Origin: Mallotus nudiflorus
Lineage: Eukaryota; Streptophyta; Magnoliopsida; Malpighiales; Euphorbiaceae
Assembly: GCA_947683625.1 (NCBI GenBank)
Contig: CANTUR010000793.1
Coordinates: 868,001 to 932,000 of the forward strand
Reading direction: 5' to 3'
DNA length: 64,000 nucleotides
Shown: positions 37,221-47,549 of the stretch, piece by piece
Layout of the letters: each line of letters starts with the position of its first letter
Numbering within the stretch: position 1 is the first letter of the stretch
Notes under the pieces: generated by a model
What the model was told of the DNA's origin: nothing
Databases searched by the model: none
What the model saw: the letters and a program-made list of their open reading frames with translations, nothing else
Made by a program: the position numbers and the translations under genes

Positions 37221-37866
37221 TAATGCTAACTTTAGCACCAAAATACCCATGATATATATATATAAACAAAAAATGATTCAAAAATGAACAAAAAAGCAAA
37301 AATGATGCAAACACTACTGTAATCAAACCCAAACTACCCACTCCTTCAACATATCTTATTCCAAACTTCAAAAATACCACAAAATCACAACTTGATCACA
37401 AGACAATAAATAAATAAAATAAAATGCAAAAAATGCTGAAAAATGAAAAAAAAAAAGAGTAAGAGAAGAAGAAAAATGATATGAAATGCAAATTTTTATT
37501 TAAAATAGTTAGGAGATCCTCAAAAGGATCGAGTGATTGCCCCAGCTATGCGCTTTGACAAAGATGAAGCTTGGTTTGATAAGAAAAGTGTTAAAACAAT
37601 CCTAAAGGAAATTAGAAATAAGCTAAGAAACTGTATGGAAATGGGTCTCCAATTGCAAAGTAGAGGTTTAGAAAGAAAGAGAAAGTCTCAAATTCATCCC
37701 ATAGTCTCTCTCTAAAGTTTGTTTTTTGAAAATTATAACAAAAGTCCCTAAAATGGGCAAAAAATGGGGTTTTTATATGTTCTGGATCTTGACCCATGTG
37801 ACCCACACACCAAGGGTCGTGGGTGGATGAACCACGGGTGTGGGTCATTAACCCACACTCATAGGT

Positions 37867-40800
37867 TGTAATATCCCGTATTTTTAAAATATTTTTATAC
37901 AGTATCGGGATATGCAGTGTCAATGACTTTTGTATTTTATATGATATTTTTACGAGTTAATATGTATTTTAGACCTATTTTAATTACGGTGTATTATTTT
38001 CAGTGTTTTACGTAAAATTTTCCCTGGACTTTCATTTTCGGGGAAATTTCCACGTAAACAATGTATTATTAATTATTTTAAATGTATTTACGGGTTTGCA
38101 TGAACTCATACATATTTTTAAATTATTAAATAAAGCCCGTGTGTGTATACTTATTTAATTAGGGTTTATTATTACCCTAATATTTTATTAAGTATTTAAT
38201 TATTTTAATTGTTATTTAATTAATTTTATTTGGTATAAATTATTAAAATATTAATATTTTTATGTGTGTGGTGTATATTTGATGTGTGTAATTTAATATT
38301 ATTTTAATATATAGTATAAAGTATATATATATACATATATACATTAAAAATCAAAAGAATTTGCAAAATTACCAAATTGCCCCCCGACATTTTCTTCTTC
38401 TTCTTCTTCTTCTCCGACCGTTCCTTCACCGTCTGGGCGTCTGTCACGCCGTTCCTTCACCGTGGGTGTGCCGTCCGGTGTGCCACCATCTTCCCCGACC
38501 AGTTTCGCCGCCTGTGGAGGCCGTTTCCGACGTCGGGAGAGTGATTTTGGCCGGAGAAGCCGAAAATCAACCCACCGTCGATCACCAGCCGATTCCGGCC
38601 ACCGTTTTTGACACCGCCCGGTCTCTTTCTTCTCCTTGAGCTCCGGTGAGTGTTATTCTAGCTTTGGTTTGAGCTAAAATGGTCTAGAATTGCTTAGTTT
38701 TCGATTTGTCAAATTCGGCCTATTAGGGTTTTTGATTTTTTTCGAATTGTTCTTGATTGATTCATGCTTAATTCCTTCACAAATGTTGTTCCTAGTAGCT
38801 TAATCTTCATGTATGAATTTTTGTGGAATTTTTGGAGGTTGTTTGGATTTTTGGGTATTTTTGAATATTTTAATATTATTTTCTAATTTTCGGAAATTAA
38901 TTATTTAAATTATGAAATTGGAGTTTTTGGATAAATTAGGTGTTGAAATGAATTATAGGAATTTATTTGGAATTTTTATGAATTATTAAGTATTTATTTT
39001 GAATTATTGAAGTTTATGGAATTTTGGAAAAATTAGGTTAATTGTGTTTTTATTTGAATTTAATTGGTTAATTGAGTTTAAATATTGATATTATTGATAA
39101 ATATGTTGAGAAAATTAATTTTGGATAATTGTATGATTTTTGGTGAATTTTTGAAGTAATTTAAGTATATTTATATATATAAGGGTATTTTGGTAATTTT
39201 ACCCTAAATTGTCTAAAAATGTAATTTAATTGGTTTTAATATTTATTTAAGGTATAAAAATGATTTCTACAAAATATTTGGTATTTTTAACTAATTAAAA
39301 CTATTTTTCGTGAATTATTTTCAATTATATATATAATATACGGTTTTTCAAATAAAATAAGTTTTTATCGGTTTTTATAGTGTTTCAAGGTTAATTATGT
39401 AATTTTTTACGTATAAAATGTATTTTTGTGATTTAAGGATATTTTTGGTATATCTGGAATTATTCTGTGTTTGTGGACCCCGGTCGGTGGACTGTAGTTT
39501 GGAGTCCGACCGTGGGATTTTGATTGTGTTGAGCCTGTTATTTCGAAGTGTGTTTCTTTGCAGGGTCGGCTCTACTCTTTTGAGTAGAGAGATGTCCGTT
39601 TTACAGGGGAGGTTCTGCCGAATTTTCGATAGAATTCTCGTAAAACGTGATGTCCAGTCGAACCCTAATTCTGTTTCTGTATTTTAATACTCTAGATTAA
39701 ATTCTAGGATTTCTATTAGGGTTAATCTGATGTCGATTATTTATTTCTTGTTTAGTTGCGCCGAGACCGAGGGCTAGTGGTCCAGGCCCGTCGGACCTGT
39801 CTCGTGGAGCGCATTAGGTGAGTTACTATACTATGTATACATGCTTAGGATGCATGATTTAGAAATATATATTTTACTTTGATTAAAATGCATAAATAAT
39901 GTGATTTATATTCAAGTATATTTTTGGTATATAATAAATTATATACATGTTTTATTAATAAAATATATTTAAAATGTTTTTAAATATATTTTTAGTTTAA
40001 TTCATGATTTGATTGGATTTATTTGACATATATATACTCGAAATATACCTGGTTTACTTTTGGTATATTTCCAGTATATATATGGTTTATATTGTTGATT
40101 ATTTAAATTCATGCATCATGTATTTGTGAATGAATGTTTTATTATTTATTAATGAAGGATATCAATAGAACGTGCTACCTAGTGGGCAGCACTAGGACCG
40201 AGTACGTACCGGTACGCCTATAGTATTTAGGCTATTATACTAACTTATTTGTGGATATTGATTTGATGTAATTATTGATATATGTGAGATGTGGTTTGGG
40301 GTGTGATTGCTGGAGCTCGGTTGACCAAGTGTCTCGGGGCCAATCACACTGGCAGTCAGACTGCTGGAGCTCGGTTGACTTAGTGTCTCGGGGCCAGTCT
40401 ACTGTCCAAATGGATTAAGTGGATATATTTGGATTCAGTGAGCCTGTATGGCCAGAGTGTTGTTTAACACTATTTTCCAAGGTTGCGATATCTTAGGGTT
40501 CTATATAATCCTTCATAAAAGATGATTTTCAAACAAAATATATAAAAATGATTTTACTGCATCTGTGTGAATTTGCCTGTATATATATATATTAGATATA
40601 TACTGTTGACTGTATGCATTATCATTTAGTGTGTATGTATATATATTATAGTAATTCACTCAGTGAGGTCTGACTCCCCTCCGTTGACTATTTTTCAGGA
40701 GAGTCAACTTCTTCAGACCTCAGTAGCAGGTCGATACGCCGGATTTCTTCCGCCCCCGGCTTCTTTATGTAAATTGTCTACTTGAGTCTTATTTATTTTA

Positions 40801-41104
40801 TCTAGATACTGCAGTAGTTGTGAATTACAGTATTGGTTTTCATGTATTTTATTTTAAAGGAGATATATTATGTTAAAACTAGATTGTATTAAAGAGATTT
40901 TATATATGTGATGAGATGGGATTTTTATTTAAATCCAGTTGATATGGGTAATATCATGATATTATGATTTTTATTTTCCGCTGCATTTTATATGGTTATT
41001 GTTATTGCATGATTTATTTTATTTTTAGGCTTGCTACGGGTTCCGGATTCGAAAGAATTCCCGTTCCCTAGCGCCGGTCATGGCCCCTGTTTTGGGTCGT
41101 GACA
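37867..41104 (+). mobile_element. Tekay-family solo LTR (3.24 kb)
   Basis: TGTAATATCCC to GGGTCGTGACA with perfect TSD TAGGT (37862-37866 and 41105-41109). Features in order: a TATA-rich stretch near 38310-38340, a GC-rich leader (38380-38645) ending at donor CCG/GTGAGT, acceptor TTTCTTTGCAG before 39564, hairpins 39570-39589 and 39597-39647, a 62-nt exon-like block 39756-39817, hairpin 40178-40196, a 12-bp palindrome 40205-40216, a paired hairpin repeat 40301-40404, and acceptors before 40699 and 41029. It inserted into the element at 35123-41386. Confidence 0.95.
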
Positions 41105-41391
41105 TAGGTTAATTGGGGTTGATTGACCCACAAGTGTGGGCCAGACTCACACTTATGGGTCAAGCCGACCATTAGTCTCCTGGACCCTGTTTTCACCTAT
41201 TTTGACTATTTTTGGTTCGCTTCAGGTTTTTTTGTGGTTCGGGTGAATTTTTTTAACATTTTTGGGGTTTTTAAAAGTGTTTCACTTTGTATTGGAATGA
41301 CTTTTGAAGAAGTGTCCCCTGTCTTGTCAATAAGAAATCTTCATCATCGGACTTCTTGGGGACCGCTAAAATTTAGGGTATCAACAATCCT

Positions 41392-42070
41392 ATCTTTGAT
41401 ACCTCTTAATAGTTAGTCATATGATGTAATAATTTCAAATCTAATTGATTTTGAGTACAAATGTTGGAAAGAGCAGCTTATTCATTAGTTATGTCTTCTC
41501 TATGAAGTTAAGTATATACTGGATACTCCAATTAATGTTGGTGTATCAAAAGATACTCGCTTTTGGCATTTTGAATAAATGGGACAATTCTCAGTTAAAA
41601 ATGCCAATTATATTGCCATTAACCTAGTTCTTATAACATCTAATGATCCTAGTTCTTCAGTTATAACACAATAGAATTGATTATAGAGTTTGCATATACA
41701 TCATAAAGTGAAACATTTTTTATGGCACACACTTAATAATGCATTACTAGTTCAAGAGGCACTTCAATTTCTTGGTATCAATGGTGGTTTATTATATGTT
41801 TGATATAATCAATCTAAATCTCTCTTACATTTATTTTCAAAGAGCATTTTGGTTCCACTATAAGTTGGGTATTCATCTTGTAATTTTTCTTCGTATGTCT
41901 TTTGGTGAATGGTTTTGGAAAATGCTTAAATCCTTGAAGAAATAAGAATATGAGGCACTAGTTATGATTCTTTGGAGCTTTGTGGGATTCTAAACATTAG
42001 AAGTAAAGGGATTAATTATATAAACTAGATTATAAATGGAAGCGTGGTGTGAACATGAATTCTGTTATGG
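41392..42070 (+). pseudogene. L1-like LINE, middle part
   Basis: It resumes after the insertion with NLIDFEYKCWKEQLI (about 41437), then FWHFE followed by MGQFSVKNA (about 41562-41605), and the zf-RVT signature HHKVKHFLWHTLNNALL (about 41692-41742). The later part (about 41850-42050) is more decayed. These blocks follow the RT region in plant L1 ORF2 and continue the same strand and order as 32850-35117. Confidence 0.83.
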
Positions 42071-42089
42071 AAAATTTTAAAAAATTTTC

Positions 42090-43466
42090 CTAGCATGCAA
42101 CCCTTGCATGACAAGCAAGAACCCTAAATAACCCTAAATCATATTGCATGTAATTTACACAACCAAATACATGCATACTTAAATGGATAATATTTAACAA
42201 AGATTCAACAACAACCAAAACATATAGCAAGTTAAGAAACATATATCTAAGAGTTGAGTAACTTTTACAAACTCCAAATGTAAGAGCATGCTCAATAAGC
42301 TTTAGGATATGGTTAATACAAATATACAAGCTCCTAGCTCCTTAAGTGTGAAGCCTTTAGCTTAAAATACACGAGAAGCACCAGATTGACATCAAGCCTT
42401 TGATGAAATTTTACTCACATGCTCCTCCTTTAGTGACCTCCAAAACATGCCAAAGCTCCTTCATTGGCTTAAATGATGTAGGACTCATTGCCCTAAATGT
42501 ATGGATGAATGTAGCCTTCTAGTTGCACGACTTTACACAACCCAAACTCTATGGATGATGACTATGGCTAATGTATGAAACATAACTCTTATATTTCACT
42601 CACACATTCACTACACTTAAAAAAAAAAGAAAGAAGAAGAAGAAGAAAAAGAAGAAAAAGAATATTAAACTCTTGAGAACTCTCTTTTAATTTCTCTCTT
42701 GTGTGTAATGTCTTTAATGTGAAGTGGTAAGTGGTGTATAGAGAACTTTTCACTAGCTTAGTGTATATATGAGAGACTAATTTATATGTATAGAGATTCT
42801 CCACTCACTTAGGCTTGAGTGGAATATAAGCTATCTCATACATGTAGAGATTATCCATTTACTTTTTACTTTAAGTGTAAAATAAGCAATCTCATTCATG
42901 TAAAGATTCTCTATTAACTAAAGGTGCATGCTTATGACACCTTGCCATAGTGTCCTTCAACAATTACATTATATGGAAGGCATGTGTCTAAGTAGCCACC
43001 ATGTAAGCATGAGCATCACATACAATCATATATTTTACATCACAGTTAGATCCACTATTATATGAGTATCCATTTGTCTATTCTGATATCTCATATAAAG
43101 TAGAATGAGACTCAGTACCTCTTATATCGATATCACATACTGATCAAGGATAATATATAGAGGCAATAGTCTATAGATTAATACTACCCATATATTAATC
43201 CAACAACTATGAACATTTTATAGCATATGTACTAAATGAATTTGTTATTCATATTATCAATTCTTGATAATAAACTCATTTAGCATAATGTTAAAGGGTA
43301 AATATTTAAATAAATAAATATTTTATTTAAATTAATAATTTAGTACCATAGGGATAAAATTACAATGTCATTTTACATTAAAAGAATGACACTAAGGCAC
43401 ATTCATACTAATAATAAGAACTTTGAGCATAAAGACTATAATATTAGAGCTATTTCAACTTTAACA
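42090..43466 (-). mobile_element. Unclassified insertion in the LINE, probably an LTR
   Basis: It breaks the LINE between the zf-RVT part and the RNase H part. The right end, CAACTTTAACA, reads TGTTAAAGTTG on the minus strand, a plausible LTR start. The left end is unclear (somewhere in 42063-42100). No protein is visible. About 1.4 kb, AT-rich, with short repeats such as a vegetative TATATGAGAGAC motif and a GAAGAA run at 42629-42662. A TSD could not be found, so the ends are approximate. Confidence 0.5.
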
Positions 43467-43469
43467 ATT

Positions 43470-44030
43470 AGGTTTCTTTAATAGTTCTAGTTGGCTAAAG
43501 TTTGTGAGCATGGGTATTAATATGCCAACCCCTCTATTCAGTATGCTCCTCCAACTTCCTAATGCAAGATTAACATGGACACCTCAATATGTTTATATAC
43601 TAGTTGTGCTAGATTAGGTTGCACCATTAGAGACTTATCAAGATCAGCCCTTATCTTTGTAAGGCTTCGATTTCAAGGACAGTAGTCAATAGAAATGGTT
43701 GATTGCAAAAGCTATATAATTTTATCACCATTTGGCTAAAAAATGCAAGCTTTGTAAATACTATTTTGGAGAATGATATTCTTATGTGTGATCAATATGT
43801 TACATGATAGTTGACTATATTTTTCATTAATCTCCAATATTCTTTTTCATATTTTGCATATTCAACTTTGTTTACAAGTCTTAACATTGCTTTTATTCCT
43901 CATGATTGCAATAATGTTGCCCATTAGTTAGCATGTTGGTTTTGTACTCTTAACAGTTATGTTGTTTTGGAGGTTGATGTCCCTCTCTGAGTTAGCAATG
44001 TTGTATAAAATAATATTCATTTGAATTGAG
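43470..44030 (+). pseudogene. L1-like LINE, RNase H end
   Basis: It resumes with FNSSSWLKF-like residues, then LPNARLTWTP and a degenerate RNase H. The C-terminal signature CNNVAHQLACWF, broken by stops, is near 43908-43945. It closes with VLEVDVP near 43965-43985. This matches the end of plant L1 ORF2. No clear poly(A) tail is seen. Confidence 0.75.
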
Positions 44031-44581
44031 TTATACATAGCCAATTTTCATCTATAAAAAGATTGAAATACTCTAGTTCGAAGCTCGTAATACAAATGTG
44101 ATTCAATGGTTTTCTTAACTTGATCTTGAATCAAATTTGATTTTAATCAAATCTTACGATAAAAACTTGATTTAAATACATTTGTAGTTTGCTCTCGAGT
44201 CAAATTTGAGTTTGATCATGAACACATCTTGTAGAACTTGAAGAATACTTTTGAGTCTTGAATTTGCAAGAGTTTTAAAACTTTTTTTTATTATGACTTG
44301 AAGTATAGGAGGCACTCATATTTATAAGTACTGGTAGTGGTGGTGTAGGTATTATGAAAATTCCATGACTCTTATCAATTAATGGTGCGATTAATTTTGA
44401 CTACTTTGATGTTGTTTATCGATTCATTTGCATTATTATTTAAATAACTAGATTTGCTACAGTTATTATTTATTTATCTTATTTTAAGTATTCAATTAGT
44501 CTAATTAATTTATTTAAGAGACCGAAAATATTTTGTTCATCTAAAAATGTTTTTTTTTTAAAAAAATCTAAATGTTTATAA

Positions 44582-44856
44582 GGTCCCGTTTGCTTGTAAA
44601 AAATATTTTCTCTTATTTTTCAATGTTTGGATAATCAAAAAAATAAATTCAAAAAAAGGAAAAATAATTTCCCATTTTAAGGATGAGAAATTTTTTTTTC
44701 AACATCTTCTCTCCTCATTTATTATTTTCTTTTTTATTTTTCAGTGTCTTCTCATTTATTATCTTTTAATGTATTTTTACCAAACGTTGAAAAAAATATT
44801 TTTTTTAGAGAAAATATGTTTCAAAAATAAAATATTTTTTTGCAAACAAACAGAGG
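44582..44856. mobile_element. MITE-like inverted-repeat element
   Basis: The left end CCGTTTGCTTGTAAAAAA and the right end, read on the other strand, CTGTTTGTTTGCAAAAAA pair over about 25 bp. The body is 275 bp, T- and A-rich, without coding. The GTTTG ends recall PIF/Harbinger or hAT MITEs. TAA on the left and TTA on the right flank it, so the TSD is not exact. Confidence 0.65.
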
Positions 44857-45865
44857 TTAGATATATCAATTTATCAAAATTAATAAGTTATAATGGTAAA
44901 AAGGGTTAAATTTAATAAACTTTTTTTTTCCTTTTTTTTGGACCAAAACTTTTTTTTCTTTTTGCTGATAGGTAGAACTGTGAGTTTTGATGTGATATGG
45001 ACAATAATTAGTTTGCTGGACTTTGGTTATCAATTAGTAAAATTTAAACGAATTTTAAATTATCGTATTGAATTGGAACAATATCGAAATTTCCTACTTA
45101 GCATTATCAAAAATAAAAATTATAATTAAACCACAACAAACCTTAAAGGTAGTTTTTATTTTTACAATTAAACTTAGGGAAATTTCAGGTTATGGTAAAA
45201 TTTTGTTAATATTGTTCTCTTTTTTTTAAAAAAAAAAAAAGAAAAAGAAATGTAGAAGAGCAAAGCTCTGGCATCATTCTTATCGGTCTCATCTACAACA
45301 ACAGCAAAGTGAAAGTGGCACAGTACTTTTGACCTTAAAAGAAAAAAGTAATAATGAGGATGGCGGTGGGTGTGTAGCCCCATCATGCTTACTTGCATTT
45401 ACTCCTATAATGATTTTTCTTTATGGTCTTTTTGACGTTGAAAAAAAAAAAAAAATTACACCAATTATGTGCAATGGCCTACTCGCCGCATGTCACGCTT
45501 CCATATCTAAACCTTTTTTACTTAGCTAGCCAACCACCTAACCGTCAAAACCACCACCCGCACGGTAACAAATTAAAAAAAAAAAAAAAAAAAACAAGTG
45601 AGCAATTTCACCTGAAGTCTTTTGTTTCGTTAAAAAGAAAGGAAAAAATAACCATGGTGTGAGTAGTTTGACGTTATATTTTTTAAGTGAGATAATGGGT
45701 TTGAATCGAGTATCATAATGATCAGTATTTTATTTGTTTTGGAATAATTTGATGTGAGTAGAGATTAGTTTAGACGTAATATGGATTTAAAAGTATCTTT
45801 CATAATTAGGATCCACCTAGAATACTTTGTGTTTAAATGAAAAAAAAAGTGAAAATCAAAATGGA
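44857..45865. other. Intergenic, low-complexity runs
   Basis: Poly-T and poly-A runs (44930, 45222-45250, 45438, 45577-45594) with a slightly GC-richer strip at 45480-45570. No coding similarity or repeat boundary is visible. Confidence 0.5.
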
Positions 45866-45869
45866 TAAT

Positions 45870-46360
45870 TTTTTTATAATGATGTGTCAACTTTTTAAGC
45901 TATCACTAATTAATAAAATAAAATAATTTAATTTTTTTTAAATTTCTCATATAGATAGAAATACAAAATAACCCCTGTACATTACTTTCTTGCTCCTTAT
46001 ATATATATTTTTGGAAAATATAATTTTTTTTAGAATCTAAAATTTAAGATGCACATGAATGAAACCATTGTAAAATAATTTAAATTCCTATAATATATAA
46101 AAATTTTTTAATAATCAAATAGAAAATAAAGACATAAAGGTAATATGTCACAGTCCGTGACGTACTATAGCATTGCGTGCCCTTACATATACCATGTCCT
46201 TATATAATATCATTGTATATTTATAATTTCATTTGTTTAATGTACAAGGGTTATTTTATCTTTTTATCTACATAAGAGATTTTTAAAAAAGTTAAATTAT
46301 TTTATTTTATTAATTAATGATAGCTTAAAAAGTTGATACATTATTAGAGAGGAAGAATTT
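45870..46360. mobile_element. Fold-back element with arms of about 120 bp
   Basis: The arm 45878-46000 (…TGTCAACTTTTTAAGCTATC… to AATAACCCCTGTACATTA) is the near-complement of 46237-46350 (TAATGTACAAGGGTTATTTT… to …GATAGCTTAAAAAGTTGATACA). The spacer of about 240 bp holds a short inner inverted repeat (TCACAGTCCGTGA, 46149-46161). It would fold into a long hairpin. No TSD was found. Confidence 0.8.
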
Positions 46361-46364
46361 TTAC

Positions 46365-47544
46365 TCTTATGGATTGTATAAAAAATTTGTCCAATCAAAA
46401 TTGAAACAAGTGATTTTAATTTTTGATTTTTGGTTCATTAAAATTTTGTATAGAAATGAGAATGAATTTATCAATTAATGTGAATCACCCATTTCCTATA
46501 TAAAGATAAGGAAAAAAATTTTATTCCTATAAAATCAAGTCAAATGGATTATAAATTAAAAATTTATTTTTAAAAATTAGTTCAATTCAATTAAAAATTC
46601 ATGTTATTTTAAAAGAGATTTCAAATAAAATTCATTTCTAAATGAGCTCCTATTAATAAAGTGTATTTAATTTAAATAAATATTGTATAGAATTCATTTC
46701 AAGTGAATTACAAATTTCATTATATTGCGTTTTATATAAATTCATTATTTGAGGTAATTTTTTATTGGTAAAAAATATCCTTGCAAACATATTATGATTT
46801 TTTGTTTTTACTTTTTTAGTTTCGTACTCCATCAAAAGCATGAATATTTAGCATTTGAATTATTATTTTATTTTTTCAAAATAGAAAAATGTTGAATTTA
46901 TAATATTTATTTTCATAATGGTATGTAGACTGGCTTTATACATGGTCATAATGTTTTCTATTAGTTTACGAGTGAGATTGAAAATGTATAACTAATAAAT
47001 TAATTAGAGAACACATGATTTTATAAAAGCTGGTTTTTAGGTCATATTTTATGTTGTTCGTGGCAAATTTTAGTTTTAGCTCAAGCACACAAATTTATAA
47101 TTAAAACAAATTCCACTTTGAATTTTACCACATATATACTCTTTCGAGTAAAATAATATTCTTTTTTTTTTTTTTTTTTTTTTTATGTAAGAAAGAAATC
47201 ATCAAACCGGAAATGTGATATAATTTGATTATTTAAGTTTTTTTTTTTAAGAAGGTGTAACTATCGAACTGTAAAAATAAAGACCGTGAAATCATACACA
47301 ACATAACATGCATTACACCAAAATATACACAAATTCAAGAAAAAAAAAATGTACCTAATGTATACTAAGATTAAAAAAAAAAAAACAATAGTGCAACAAA
47401 ATTTTATCAGTGCTATAATTTATTTATATTAGATGAAGTGGAAATAAAGAAAAAAGAAGATAAAAAGAAGGAAAAAAAAAAAAAGATAATAACTATCAAT
47501 AAACTACTTTTTCCATGTCCTCACTTGTAATAAAATTAGGTAAT
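46365..47544. other. Intergenic AT-rich DNA
   Basis: No gene supported. It has a poly-T run of over 20 (about 47162-47184) and several A-runs. Confidence 0.5.
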
Positions 47545-47549
47545 TTCTT

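Larger units (their letters stand above)
35123..41386 (-). mobile_element. LTR-like insertion in the LINE, with its own nested solo LTR
   Basis: The ends are TGTGGGTGCATT and GGGTATCAACA on the plus strand, with ATCCT on both sides (35118-35122 and 41387-41391). LINE coding sequence stops at the left TSD and resumes right after the right one, which supports a real insertion. Without the nested LTR (37867-41104) it is about 3.0 kb with no protein. On the minus strand it starts TGTTGATACCC, similar to the TGTAGACACCC start of 12987-15037, so a solo LTR of a Tat-like gypsy on the minus strand is my best guess. Confidence 0.75.

Noticed and set aside
38361..38639. 92-codon Pro/Arg-rich frame and its relatives at 48022-48309 and 47985-48248
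   Set aside because: It is in the GC-rich LTR leader; frames differ between the two near-identical LTRs, so protein coding is unlikely.
44893..45662. Several short frames with Phe/Lys runs
   Set aside because: Translated poly-T and poly-A runs in intergenic DNA.
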